Counted from the stretch's first letter, positions 20,671-32,505 are shown. The stretch is DNA of 64,000 bases from Rhynchonema sp. JSB1_4 (GCA_030248065.1 JASAMV010000328.1:1-64000), one strand, 5' to 3'. The notes: generated by a model not told the origin, from the sequence alone. Translations and numbers: made by a program.

Positions 20671-21481
20671 AATTCAGGGCAATTCGCGAATTTCTGCCAA
20701 AAACTTCTGATCGTGGTGCCACCGGAGCCGGTCGGTCATCGCAGATGGACGAGACGATTGTCACACAATTTGGGCAGACCTCGCGTGCCACATGCCCTCA
20801 TGCAGAGACGATCGTCTCGCTCGTAGAACATTGGGTATTTGTGTTTATGTACATGTAATTGACAATTTAATATTGGATTACTTTTAGTCCCATCAGACCT
20901 TGGCACTTGCTTTCGTGTGTTGATGATGTTGAAAACGTTCATCATTCGGGTTGTTCTTTTTTCTGTTTCTTTTCTGTGACAGTATTTTTGTATGACACTC
21001 ATCTGCATCGAGAACTAAACGCAAATTTACGTAAATAGGACATGCATGTATACATGGTAGTGATTGCGAAATGAGTATTTTTCTGGAACTTTGATATTAA
21101 GTTTTTTTCAAACAAACATCTCGCTGCGATGATGAGTTTGTATAACGAACGCAGTTTCATTTTGCTTTTGGGGAAGACGAAAAAACATTACGTCGACATG
21201 CAGGTCACACAACAAACAGTTGGACAAAAAATGCCAATGTTATAATATGTGGTTCCAAATAATACACAATTATAATGTGGTCAAGAAGACTTTGATGGAC
21301 AGATTGCGTTGCCTGAGTTCAGTCAGAGACCAACACGAAACGAAATATTCGTGGGTTCAGGACTGAGAGGATGCCACGATACTTGGCCGAAAAGTGGTGC
21401 TGAACAATAGTGGTGAAAAGCAGTCAAACGAATACGAGTATCTCCTCGACGCCTGCTGCCAGTACTAAGACTACAAATGAG
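20671..21481. other. Intergenic, no gene seen
   Basis: Sequence after the transporter stop, with scattered short open frames only. I see no exon or repeat of note before the element that starts near 21482. Confidence 0.5.
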
Positions 21482-21729
21482 CACGAGCGGATCCAGGGGG
21501 CACAAGGGCCTAAGCCCCCTTTGGTCAAAATGGCCCCTGAAGGGGGCCACCATTTCGAAGAAAAGAAGGAAAAGGACCCTTTAAAACGCAGGATTTTCAC
21601 TCCAATACACTTCAAAAGTCCAAAAAATTGCGTGCTTCGCTCGTCAGATACACCCATATCATTGAAATTTGGCCGTATTACGTGCAAAAAGTGCAAAAGT
21701 TTGGCGCTCTACGCGCGCATGCACGTTTT

Positions 21730-22830
21730 AGGCGGCCTTCACAATGCATGCGGGTTGCGGGCCACATCGGCCCGCAACCCGCACTGTGCATTGTGAAGAC
21801 ACAAGAAATGCGGGTTGTGGGTCGCGGATTGCGGTCCGAGCCCGGCCCGCAACCCGCACGCAGAGTGTCCTTCACATAGCAGCGTGCGGATTGCGGGTTG
21901 CGGGCCAAATCGGCCCGCAATCCGCATTTTCTCGATTAGAACTGATCCTATTTTTTTGCGGGTTTGGGTCCTCAGCGCATGTTCGGATGGTTGATTTTTG
22001 TTGACCCATTGCTCAGAGAGCACAGGTTTTCGACTCTCTATATATTTTCGATGTTGCAGAATTCCAAGAACAGTGTGTCAAGCATAACATGCTTATCTTT
22101 ATTTGCGCAATCAGTTTGCATGCTAAATTTGTACAGGTTTCTTCGGAAACTTTCGTGCTCAGCTTTCCAAACAACTGAAAACAAGCATTTTGTAAGCTGC
22201 ATGCCTCGTGTGCGATCGCGCAGCGCAACGTCACTGCCCGTCACTATCTTGCTTCACGATTCAGGAAAAAAATTTGACCAATTCTTGTAAACTTATTGTG
22301 CGACCAGTACCTGAACAAGTTTTTCGAAGTCAGTATTGACAAAGAAGAGCTCATGAATGTTATTCCTTGTGACATGTTTCCTAAACTCCTCTTCGCCCGC
22401 AACCCAAATTTTTTGGTTTCACAATGCACCCGCATGCGGGCTAGGAACTGCGGGTTTGCTATATATAGTAAATTTCCAAATTCGCTGCCGCACAGTAAAA
22501 TACGCCCCATAGTTAATGTCAAGTTATAAGCCCGAGCGCCAACCATGTGCGGTTCTGAAACATTGCGCGCAGCTGCCTGGCTGGCTGGCAAGCTGCGTGT
22601 GTGTTGGCTATCCAAATGTTTCACAAGTTGATTTTCGGGTTTAGAACCTGACATTAACTATGGGGCGTACTTTGCTGTGCGGCAGCGAATTTGGAAATTT
22701 ACCATACAATTAGAACTTCTGGCCCGCAATCCGCACATTGCATTGTGAAACCTAGTGCGGGTTCAATTTTTGCGGGCCCGCATTACCTCGGCCCGCAACC
22801 CGCAACCCGCATGCATTGTGAAGGCCGCCT
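21730..22830. mobile_element. TIR element with perfect 32-bp inverted ends (word TGCGGGTTGCGGG)
   Basis: AGGCGGCCTTCACAATGCAT begins the left arm (21730-21761) and the exact reverse complement forms the right arm (22799-22830). The word GCGGGTTGCGGGCC and its complement recur near both ends (21756-21915, 22730-22810), together with TGCATTGTGAA. Inside, arms at about 22465-22527 and 22651-22710 form another inverted repeat. Target duplication is unclear. Confidence 0.75.
22465..22710. repeat. Internal inverted repeat, arms of about 50 bp
   Basis: The left arm has AAATTTCCAAATTCGCTGCC and TACGCCCCATAGTTAATGTC. The right arm has ATTAACTATGGGGCGTAC and GGCAGCGAATTTGGAAATTT. A few mismatches; the spacer is about 120 bp. 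Probably another small nested TIR element. Confidence 0.75.
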
Positions 22831-22971
22831 TATACATGGTTTTTAGCTTAAAATCGCCCAATTATAAACAAGTACCGGATAAAAACGATTTTCGAAATAT
22901 CAAACATGGACACATAAAATGACTTTTGGGATTTGCCCCCCCCCTTGGCCGAAAGCTGGATCCGCCACTGC

Positions 22972-23688
22972 AAATATGAGACGTGACCAAAACAGATCCG
23001 ATCCGCGCAGCCGTACCGCTCGGCGCTCAGCCTGCGGTGGGTGTACCATAGAAAAAGTTGTTTTGCTCGGATATGCAAATTGAATTAAAAGTAAAACGGA
23101 AAATTGGAAGTGCATCTGCTTATGTAATTTGAAGATGCAACAACAACGAAGCCATTGCAACAACAAGCCGTCCATCGATGGTAGTTTGGACCGAAAACCA
23201 GATGACCGCCGAGCGGCACGGATGTGAATCGGATCTGTTGTGGCCACGTCTCATATTTAGTAGTGCAGGTATTTTGAGGTTTACTAGTGTGCAGTGTATC
23301 ACATTCGGACTGGTGTAAAATTAGTTTTCTTTATTGCTTTAAAGCAAAACAACTCTTTGCGCTGGTCGCATAGCTGTCAAACTAAACAAGTATACATACA
23401 GTAGGAGCTCCATTTGTAATCTGCGTGTATACATCAAATCAACCACCGTGGGGTTGTTTCGGTAACGAAATGCGTAGTTGCAAAACAAAGGTTGTTTTCG
23501 TTCAAGTTACACCCACCATCTGTCTGATGTAAATTAGCTTAGGCTTGTTTGTTGCACAATAGCTTCTATTCCGTTCATTTACACGTATCATCAGTTGAGC
23601 CCCAGAAAATAATCTTTCTCGGTGTATACGCACATCTTGAAGTCCCATCTCGTTCACAAAAGTTCCACAAACATTATACCAAACCAAA
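22972..23688. other. Intergenic, no gene seen
   Basis: A partial inverted relation exists between 22976-23060 and 23160-23265 (GAGACGTG and CACGTCTC, GATCCGATCCGCGCAGCCG against CGGCACGGATGTGAATCGGATC), so this may be a degenerate TIR element. No coding sequence seen. Confidence 0.45.
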
Positions 23689-24299
23689 ATGCTCTGCCGA
23701 ATCTATGTTCTGTTCGTAATTGCTGCCAGTGTTGCAACAACACGTAAACTGGATAGTTTGAGCGTGGATAAACTTAGACAGGTGTATCCGTGCACTGACG
23801 TCGAAGTAATAATCCGTGAGTTGGTGAAGTAACAATTTAAAGCAATGGTCCCAATATATTGCCGAATTTTCGATCCTCAATAGTATCCTCGTCAGGGCTA
23901 AAACAACAACAGAGATAGAAACTGGTGGTCACAAGAATATCACTTAAGAAAACGCAAACAAAGGAGCAAAACAGTCAGATAAAGAAGTCACATCCCGGCA
24001 ACATCATATACATATTTTGGCAATCCACAGTCTGCTCCCAAAAATCGGACCGCTGAGCGCTGGCCATGAAAACGTTGTTGAACTTTTCAGAGGCCGCTTG
24101 GAATCGTTGGAGCAGCTATAAGGGATGCCGCATGAAGTGCGACGAGTACACCGAAAGAGATTTTCCGCAGAAAGTATACCTGCCGACTCACCATGACAAA
24201 GTGCGCCTCAAATATTTTTGGCGTTACAAGCCAGTTCCCACGACTAAGCTGGAGCTGGGACGGGCTGAGTGCCAGTGTTGTCCCCTTGAGGTTATCTGA
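23689..24299 (+). CDS. Small secreted six-cysteine protein, unknown function (2 exons)
   Basis: Not recognised. Exon 1, 23689-23815, ends at a consensus donor GTGAGT. Exon 2, 24091-24299, follows TTTTCAG. The phase-1 joint is exact, giving 111 residues. The first about 18 residues (MLCRIYVLFVIAASVATT) are a typical signal peptide. The mature part has six cysteines (PCTD, GCRMKC, ECQCC) and the segment AAWNRWSSYKGCRMKC, which loosely recalls the W..WS..C start of a thrombospondin type 1 repeat; the rest of that fold is not evident. A secreted role is likely; calling it an effector would be speculation. A further downstream exon cannot be excluded. Confidence 0.6.
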
Positions 24300-24472
24300 T
24301 CGAAGAGCGAGAGTGATCAATGATACAACAGGCTGAGCAGGCTTATGTACGTAATGGAAAATAATTTTTGAGCCTTATACTCTTTGTCTTTATTGCACAC
24401 AAAGGCTTTGACTGATGCCAATAATGTTAGGTTGAACCGACAACATTGATGATGAAAAATGGAGTAATAGTA

Positions 24473-24602
24473 CTGTCGTCAAATCAAAAAGACGTCAAAT
24501 CTTTTCGTCAAATCAAGCAACAATAACGTGAGCCCAAATGAGCGCGAGAAATAGTGATACAGTGATTTGACGAAAAGATTTGACGCCTTGGTTTGACCAC
24601 AG
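24473..24602. mobile_element. 130-bp MITE with about 45-bp inverted ends, TA target
   Basis: The ends CTGTCGTCAAATC and GGTTTGACCACAG are imperfect inverted repeats flanked by TA. Further in, GTCAAATCTTTTCGTCAAAT pairs perfectly with ATTTGACGAAAAGATTTGAC. The whole sequence folds into one hairpin. Confidence 0.75.
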
Positions 24603-25038
24603 TACTATAAGCCTACGTAAAAACGAAGTGCTAGCGTGGTTGACCATGTGGTTTTTTACAACTTTGGGGTGGTGCATAAACCAAAATTTTTGCGGGATCA
24701 TATTTGTGATAGAGTTGGCGCCAGCGCTTTCGACCAGCATGAAAGTTGCTCCCCCGCATCAAAGGAACAACTTTCACGCTGGCCGAAATTTGTGCTCCCA
24801 CGCAAAACATGATCAAACAAAAACTTGCCTCCATTGTCTACACAAGCGCAAAATGGACTAGGTAACTTCACAACTTGAGTCAACTCAACAGTGCAAGCGA
24901 ACAGTGGTCGCGCTCGGTGAATGCGAATCGGTCGCGACATGCTCAAATCGATTCCATCACACTGCCCAGCAATGTTGTATTATTCAGTGTTCGGCGCCAA
25001 ATAATCTGAAAGTTGTAGTCATTGATTTCCTCATCATC

Positions 25039-25762
25039 ATGCCAACATCATTATTCATATGTGCTTTCCTGCTGTTGGTTCTGTGCACAGGACATGGTTT
25101 CGCTCGTCCAGTCGACTTCCCGTACAAAGGACCAAAGGCGTTGGAAAGGTGACATAAAATTGTGAAAGCAAAACACAATTTCAAAACTAATATTAATCAC
25201 GCTCGCACACATGAGTATAGTCCAGCCACAAACTCACGAGACGACTTATTTTGAAGTTGGCTTGAACGGATCCAATAATGTTCCGGTTCCATGTATTTCG
25301 GAAATGAAAGAAAGAGAAACGCATGTATTTTTTTAAAAATACGCTTTCCACCTCGGTGCGTAAATTCCTTTTTGACTCCCAAAACATTTGTGTGTTGAAC
25401 GACGTTGCTGTTCGCGTAAGCACGCAACAAATTGAGGTCAGCCAGCTGGAACTGTCATCATGTCTCTCGCACTCTCGGCCCAATCTCCTTTTGTTTGCGA
25501 AAATACGTGTAACCGGCGCATTATTAAACTTGCCCAAGCAAGCTTTGAAAAGAGTCGTCTCATGAGCACGTGGCTGAAGTATACATACAATTCAGTTTTG
25601 ATATTCAGCATGCCGGCAAGACCGGAAGCCGTGATGAATCCCCATTTGCAAGGTGTGGTACATGAGTTCAATCAGAAGAAACAGAAATTCGAAACGTTGA
25701 AGATTTTCTTGATCATTGTTGTGGTCATTATTTTAGCAAGGATAAAAACCAATAAATTGTAA
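25039..25762 (+). CDS. Small secreted protein paralogue, C-terminus replaced by a hydrophobic tail (2 exons)
   Basis: Paralogue of the gene at 33898. Exon 1, 25039-25148, encodes a signal peptide (MPTSLFICAFLLLVLCTGHG) and ARPVDFPYKGPKALE. Exon 2, 25609-25762, begins after ATATTCAG with MPARPEAVMNPHLQGVVHEF. The phase-2 joint is exact, giving 87 residues. Relative to the sibling, about 700 bp are missing after KFETL, so the reading runs into former 3' flank and ends FLIIVVVIILARIKTNKL, a predicted membrane segment. Whether this is expressed or a decayed copy is open. The intron contains a MITE. Confidence 0.5.
25215..25584. mobile_element. 370-bp MITE in the intron of the secreted-protein gene
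   Basis: GTATAGTCCAGCCACAAACT at the left pairs imperfectly with the right end, GAGCACGTGGCTGAAGTATAC. AGACGACTTATTTTGAAG also pairs with the region AAAGAGTCGTCT. The sibling gene lacks it (85-bp intron instead of 460), so its extent is supported by comparison. No coding content. Confidence 0.7.
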
Positions 25763-25836
25763 ACTTTGGCAGCGTCATTCATTTTATCAGCAATCTCATT
25801 GGGGAAAAGCAATCTGGGAGCTTCCGACTTGGCCCA

Positions 25837-25923
25837 TACCGTAACCCTGAAGCGAGTGCACATTCTATATGTATGTGCACGCGAAATCTGTACGGACACG
25901 AAAGCACTTCGCAGGTTACGGTA
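25837..25923. mobile_element. Short TACCGTAACC-type MITE
   Basis: TACCGTAACCCTGAAGCGAG at the left and CGCAGGTTACGGTA at the right form inverted ends. The same element sits at 34994-35074 within the duplicate. Other members with these ends are at 32921-33157 and 63764-64000. Confidence 0.65.
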
Positions 25924-26046
25924 GGTCAGAGACGCGAGCTCTTATAGATTGCCTTTAAATTGTATAGTTATTGAAATTATTGTTTAACCGTCTATAGAAT
26001 TGCATTTAAGAAAGCATTAGCATCAAACGGCTGATTGCCCATCATC

Positions 26047-26088
26047 ATGCCAACATCATTGTTCATGTGCGCCTTCTTGCTGTTGGTC
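26047..26088 (+). pseudogene. Truncated first exon of a second secreted-protein copy
   Basis: The start ATGCCAACATCATTGTTCAT, encoding MPTSLFMCAFLLLV, equals the gene start at 35199, but is cut after 42 bases and continues directly into satellite sequence. This marks the left junction of the array. Confidence 0.75.
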
Positions 26089-29000
26089 AAACAAGCTCTA
26101 CTACGGGATATCACGATATAACTGGAAGCATGCTTTCGGCACTGAATAAACAATTACGAGGACGTGTGTGATGGCTCAATACCTACTCGGAGTCACCGTC
26201 AGCAACAAACAGCGCGTGTCTACTGCCTCCATAGACTCTGCTATAAGAACGTGCCGCGTTCCAACGCAACCAGAAACAAGCTCTACTACGGGATATCACG
26301 GTGTAACTGGAAGCATGCTTTCGGCACTGAATAAACAATTACGAGGATGTGTGTGATGGCTCAATACCTACTCGGAGTCACCGTCAGCAACAGCGCGTGG
26401 CTACTGCCTCCATAGACTCTGCTATAAGAGCGTGCCGCGTTTGAATGCATCCAGAAACAAGCACTACTACGGAATATCACGGTGTAACACTGCGCACTTC
26501 AAACATTTGATAACGGTGTAACTGGAAGCATGCTTTCGGCACTGAATAAACAATTACGAGGATGTGTGTGATGGCTCAATACCTACTCGGAGTCACCGTC
26601 AGCAACAGCGCGTGGCTACTGCCTCCATAGACTCTGCTATAAGAACGTGCCGCGTTCCAATGCAACCAGAAACAAGCTCTACTACGGGATATCACGATAT
26701 AACTGGAAGCATGCTTTCGGCACTGAATAAACAATTACGAGGATGTGTGTAATGGCTCAATACCTACTCGGAGTCACCGTCAGCAACAGCGCGTGGCTAC
26801 TGCCTCCATAGACTCTGCTATAAGAACGTGCCGCGTTCCAATGCAACCAGAAACAAGCTCTACTACGGGATATCACGATATAACTGGAAGCATGCTTCCG
26901 GCACTGAATAAACAATTACGAGGATGTGTGTAATGGCTCAATACCTACTCGGAGTCACCGTCAGCAACAGCGCGTGGCTACTGCCTCCATAGACTCTGCT
27001 ATAAGAACGTGCCGCGTTCCAATGCAACCAGAAACAAGCTCTACTACGGGATATCACGATATAACTGGAAGCATGCTTTCGGCACTAAATAAACAATTAC
27101 GAGGATGTGTGTGATGGCTCAATACCTACTCGGAGTCACCGTCAGCAACAGCGCGTGGCTACTGCCTCCATAGACTCTGCTATAAGAACGTGCCGCGTTC
27201 CAATGCAACCAGAAACAAGCTCTGCTACGGGATATCACGATATAACTGGAAGCATGCTTTCGGCACTGAATAAACAATTACGAGGATGTGTGTAATGGCT
27301 CAATACCTACTCGGAGTCACCGTCAGCAACAGCGCGTGGCTACTGCCTCCATAGACTCTGCTATAAGAACGTGCCGCGTTCCAATGCAACCAGAAACAAG
27401 CTCTACTACGGGATATCACGATATAACTGGAAGCATGCTTTCGGCACTGAATAAACAATTACGAGGATGTGTGTGATGGCTCAATACCTACTCGGAGTCA
27501 CCGTCAGCAACAGCGCGTGGCTACTGCCTCCATAGACTCTGCTATAAGAGCGTGCCGCGTTTGAATGCATCCAGAAACAAGCACTACTACGGAATATCAC
27601 GATGTAACACTGCGCACTTCAAACATTTGATAACGGTGTAACTGGAAGCATGCTTTCGGCACTGAATAAACAATTACGAGGATGTGTGTGATGGCTCAAT
27701 ACCTACTCGGAGTCACCGTCAGCAACAGCGCGTGGCTACTGCCTTCATAGACTCTGCTATAAGAACGTGCCGCGTTCCAATGGAACCAGAAACAAGCTCT
27801 ACTACGGGATATCACTGTGTAACTGGAAGCATGGCACTGACGAAAAACTCTTGATTTTGCCAACTTTTATTTGCTTTCACTAGTCAGCATCACCACACGC
27901 AATCCCAAACTGATCCGGATATGACCATTCCACTTTCAAAACAACAGCAAATCAGGATAAATTATTATTCCTTGACCCAACAACAAGAGCAGAAGCGCTC
28001 CATTGGCGGATGTGACTTCACAAAACCGATGGCCTACAAGCTACAAAAAAGAGAACAACAGCATCCCACGCAGCTGAGCAACAGATAAGTCTGAGAACAT
28101 CGCAGCGCAAGTGACCATCTCGCCGCGCAAACATGGTTGCCTGCCGCACCGGACCCTTCGTGGCCCGAACCGAAGCTTCAAAGCAATTTGAATGTGGAGC
28201 GACAGGAGCGCACTTAAATAGAGCCATGACTTCCTGAGATTGACTGCGATTCTGTTGCTGACGGTGATAAGTCCTTTGGACCTTATGGTAACTTAGGAGA
28301 AATCGCTGAGCACTAAATTGTCAGTCATTGGATTACTGTATGCTGTGATCCCTCCTTTGTAGCAAACCTATGCTGATGGAGCTCAGAAATAAAAAAAAAC
28401 TGGAAGCATGCTTTCGGCACTGAATAAACAATTACGAGGACGTGTGTGATGGCTCAATACCTACTCGGAGTCACCGTCAGCAACAAACAGCGCGTGTCTA
28501 CTGTCTCCATAGACTCTGCTATAAGAACGTGCCGCGTTCCAACGCAACCAGAAACAAGCTCTACTACGGGATATCACGGTGTAACTGGAAGCATGCTTTC
28601 GGCACTGAATAAACAATTACGAGGATGTGTGTGATGGCTCAATACCTACTCGGAGTCACCGTCAGCAACAGCGCGTGGCTACTGCCTCCATAGACTCTGC
28701 TATAAGAACGTGCCGCGTTTGAATGCAACCAGAAACAAGCACCACTACGGAATATCACGGTGTAACACTGCGCACTTCAAACATTTGATCACGGTGTAAC
28801 TGGAAGCATGCTTTCGGCACTGAATAAACAAATACGAGGATGTGTGTGATGGCTCAATACCTACTCGGAGTCACCGTCAGCAACAGCGCGTGGCTACTGC
28901 CTCCATAGACTCTGCTATAAGAACGTGCCGCGTTCCAATGCAACCAGAAACAAGCACTGCTACGGGATAGCACGGTGTAGCTGGAAGCATGCTTTCGGCA

Positions 29001-32000
29001 CTGAATAAACAATTACGAGGATGTGTGTGATGGCTCAATACCTACTCGGAGTCACCGTCAGCAACAGCGCGTGGCTACTGCCTCCATAGACTCGGCTATA
29101 AGAACGTGCCGCGCTTGAATGCAACCAGAGATAAGCTCTGCTACGGGACATCACGGTGTAGCTGGAAGCATGCTTTCGGCACTGAATAAACAATTGCGAG
29201 GATGTGTGTGATGGCTCAATACCTACTCGCAGTCACCGTCAGCAACAGCGCGTGGCTACTGCCTCCATAGACTCTGCTATAAGAACGTGCCGCGTTCCAA
29301 TGCAACCAGAAACAAGCTCTGCTACGGGATATCACGATATAACTGGAAGCATGCTTTCGGCACTGAATAAACAATTACGAGGATGTGTGTAATGGCTCAA
29401 TACCTACTCGGAGTCACCGTCAGCAACAGCGCGGGGCTACTGCCTCCATAGACTCTGCTATAAGAACGTGCCGCGTTCCAATGCAACCAGAAACAAGCTC
29501 TACTACGGGATATCACGATATAACTGGAAGCATGCTTCCGGCACTGAATAAACAATTACGAGGATGTGTGTAATGGCTCAATACCTACTCGGAGTCACCG
29601 TCAGCAACAGCGCGTGGCTACTGCCTCCATAGACTCTGCTATAAGAACGTGCCGCGTTCCAATGCAACCAGAAACAAGCTCTACTACGGGATATCACGAT
29701 ATAACTGGAAGCATGCTTTCGGCACTAAATAAACAATTACGAGGATGTGTGTGATGGCTCAATACCTACTCGGAGTCACCGTCAGCAACAGCGCGTGGCT
29801 ACTGCCTCCATAGACTCTGCTATAAGAACGTGCCGCGTTCCAATGCAACCAGAAACAAGCTCTACTACGGGATGTCACGATATAACGGGAAGCATGCTTT
29901 CGGCACTGAATAAACAATTACGAGGACGTGTGTAATGGCTCAATACCTACTCGGAGTCACCGTCAGCAACAAACAGCGCGTGTCTACTGCCTCCATAGAC
30001 TCTGCTATAAGAACGTGCCGCGTTCCAACGAAACCAGAAACAATCTCTACTACGGGATATCACGGTGTAACTGGAAGCATGCTTTCGGCACTGAATAAAC
30101 AATTACGAGGATGTGTGTGATGGCTCAATACCTACTCGGAGTCACCGTCAGCAACAGCGCGTGGCTACTGCCTATATGGACTCTGCTATAAGAACGTGCC
30201 GCGTTTGAATGCAACCAGAAACAAGCACCACTACGGAATATCACGGTGTAACACTGCGCACTTCAAACATTTGATCACGGTGTAACTGGAAGCATGCTTT
30301 CGGCACTGAATAAACAATTACGAGGATGTGTGTGATGGCTCAATACCTACTCGGAGTCACCGTCAGCAACAGCGCGTGGCTACTGCCTCCATAGACTCTG
30401 CTATAAGAACGTGCCGCGTTCCAACGCAACCAGAAACAAGCTCTACTACGGGATATCACGGTGTAACTGGAAGCATGCTTTCGGCACTGAATAAACAATT
30501 ACGAGGATGTGTGTGATGGCTCAATACCTACTCGGAGTCACCGTCAGCAACAGCGCGTGGCTACTGCCTCCATAGACTCTGCTATAAGAACGTGCCGCGT
30601 TTGAATGCAACCAGAAACAAGCACCACTACGGAATATCACGGTGTAACACTGCGCACTTCAAACATTTGATCACGGTGTAACTGGAAGCATGCTTTCGGC
30701 ACTGAATAAACAATTACGAGGATGTGTGTGATGGCTCAATACCTACTCGGAGTCACCGTCAGCAACAGCGCGTGGCTACTGCCTCCATAGACTCTGCTAT
30801 AAGAACGTGCCGCGGTCCAATGCAACCAGAAGCAAGCTCGATACCACGGGATAACACATCCATCACGATATAACTGGAAGCATGATTTCGGCACTGAATA
30901 AACAATTACGAGGATGTGTGTGATGGCTCAATACCTACTCGGAGTCACCGTCAGCAACAGCGCGTGGCTACTGCCTCCATAGACTCTGCTATAAGAACGT
31001 GCCGCGTTCCAATGCAACCAGAAACAAGCTCTACTACGGGATATCACGATATAACTGGAAGCATGCTTTCGGCACTGAATAAACAATTACGAGGATGTGT
31101 GTGATGGCTCAATACCTACTCGGAGTCACCGTCAGCAACAGCGCGTGGCTACTGCCTCCATAGACTCTGCTATAAGAACGTGCCGCGTTCCAATGCAACC
31201 AGAAACAAGCTCTACTACGGGATATCACGATATAACTGGAAGCATGCTTTCGGCACTGAATAAACAATTACGAGGATGTGTGTGATGGCTCAATACCTAC
31301 TCGGAGTCACCGTCAGCAACAGCGCGTGGCTACTGCCTCCATAGACTCTGCTATAAGAACGTGCCGCGTTCCAATGCAACCAGAAACAAGCTCTACTACG
31401 GGATATCACGACATAACTGGAAGCATGCTTTCGGCACTGAATAAACAATTACGAGGATGTGTGTGATGGCTCAATACCTACTCGGAGTCTCCGTCAGCAA
31501 CAGCGCGTGGCTACTGCCTCCATAGACTCTGCTATAAGAACGTGCCGCGTTCCAATGCAACCAGAAACAAGCTCTAGTACGGGATATCACGATATAACTG
31601 GAAGCATGCTTTCGGCACTGAATAAACAATTACGAGGATGTGTGTGATGGCTCAATACCTACTCGGAGTCACCGTCAGCAACAGCGCGTGGCTACTGCCT
31701 CCATGGACTCTGCTATAAGAACGTGCCGTGTTTGAATGCAACCAGAAACAAGCACCACTACGGAATATCACGGGAACACGCGCACTCAAACATCACGGTG
31801 TAACTGGAAGCATGCTTTCGGCACTGAATAAACAATTACGAGGATGTGTGTGATGGCTCAATACCTACTCGGAGTCACCGTCAGCAACAGCGCGTGGCTA
31901 CTGCCTCCATAGACTCTGCTATAAGAACGTGCCGCGTTCCAATGCAACCAGAAGCAAGCTCTACTATGGGATATCACGATATAACTGGAAGCATGCTTTC

Positions 32001-32505
32001 GGCACTGAATAAACAATTACGAGGATGTGTGTGATGGCTCAATACCTACTCGGAGTCACCGGCAGCAACAGCGCGTGGCTACTGCCTCCATAGACTCTGC
32101 TATAAGAACGTGCCGCGTTCCAATGCAACCAGAAACAAGCTCTACTACGGGATATCACGATATAACTGGAAGCATGCTTTCGGCACTGAATAAACAATTA
32201 CGAGGATGTGTGTGATGGCTCAATACCTACTCGGAGTCACCGTCAGCAACAGCGCGTGGCTACTGCCTCCATAGACTCTGCTATAAGAACGTGCCGCGTT
32301 CCAATGCAACCAGAAACAAGCTCTACCACGGGATATCACGATATAACTGGAAGCATGCTTTCGGCACTGAATAAACAATTACGAGGATGTGTGTGATGGC
32401 TCAATACCTACTCGGAGTCACCGTCAGCAACAGCGCGTGGCTACTGCCTCCATAGACTCTGCTATAAGAACGTGCCGCGTTTGAATGCAACCAGAAACAA
32501 ACCGC
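26089..32505 (+). repeat. 181-bp satellite array, about 31 units
   Basis: Head-to-tail units begin ATGGCTCAATACCTACTCGG and end ACGAGGATGTGTGTG. Most are 181 bp; two variants recur: about 184-bp units with an extra AAAC (CAACAAACAGCGCGTG, at 26171, 28448 and 29934) and about 215-bp units with an insert containing CTGCGCACTTCAAACATTTG (at 26355, 27475, 28632, 30119, 30514), plus a shortened form at 31646. The array begins inside a gene copy at 26088 and ends near 32505. A non-satellite insertion occupies about 27834-28396. A 62-codon frame per unit is an artefact of repeat sequence: 181 is not a multiple of three, and the frame closes just inside the next unit. Confidence 0.95.
27834..28396 (+). 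mobile_element. Retroposed sequence with A-rich tail inserted in the satellite
   Basis: Satellite sequence AACTGGAAGCATG stops at about 27833, and AACTGGAAGCATG reappears right after CAGAAATAAAAAAAAAC at 28397. The repeat of the target plus an AATAAA/poly-A end points to target-primed retroposition of an RNA copy. Inside, after CACTAGTCAG, a 67-codon open frame (27890-28090) encodes a Gln-rich stretch and, between two KR pairs, SIGGCDFTKPMAYKLQ. It has no start codon of its own and no recognised homologue. The exact 5' end is uncertain. Confidence 0.55.

Larger units (their letters stand above)
21482..22971. mobile_element. Probable hAT element with GCGGATCCAG termini
   Basis: The left end CACGAGCGGATCCAGGGGG and the reverse complement of the right end, CAGTGGCGGATCCAG, resemble the common hAT terminus. 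Flanks CAAATGAG (left) and CAAATATGAG (right) suggest an imperfect duplication. It carries GGCCCCTGAAGGGGGCC near the left end and ACGCGCGCATGC near 21710. It encloses the inverted-repeat element 21730-22830. No transposase recognised. Confidence 0.55.
24650..26088 (+). repeat. Left copy of a segmental duplication flanking the satellite
   Basis: From about 24660 to 26088 the sequence parallels 33535-35240: same order of a hairpin-forming stretch, secreted-protein gene, CAGCGTCATTCATTTTATCA tract, TACCGTAACC element and second ATGCCAACATCATT gene start. The copies differ by point changes and by insertions and deletions (a 370-bp MITE here, a large deletion at the 3' end of the first gene). The left copy is cut at 26088 by the satellite. 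Confidence 0.8.

Noticed and set aside
26168..32396. Repeated 62-codon open frames across the satellite, looking like a multigene or polyprotein family
   Set aside because: The unit length of 181 is 1 modulo 3, each frame closes just inside the next unit, and the longer variant units break it. It is a by-product of the repeat, not a gene family.
26089..32505. CRISPR-like array or hammerhead-bearing satellite
   Set aside because: Tandem 181-bp units without spacers in a eukaryote; no CTGATGA...GAAAC hammerhead core in the unit.
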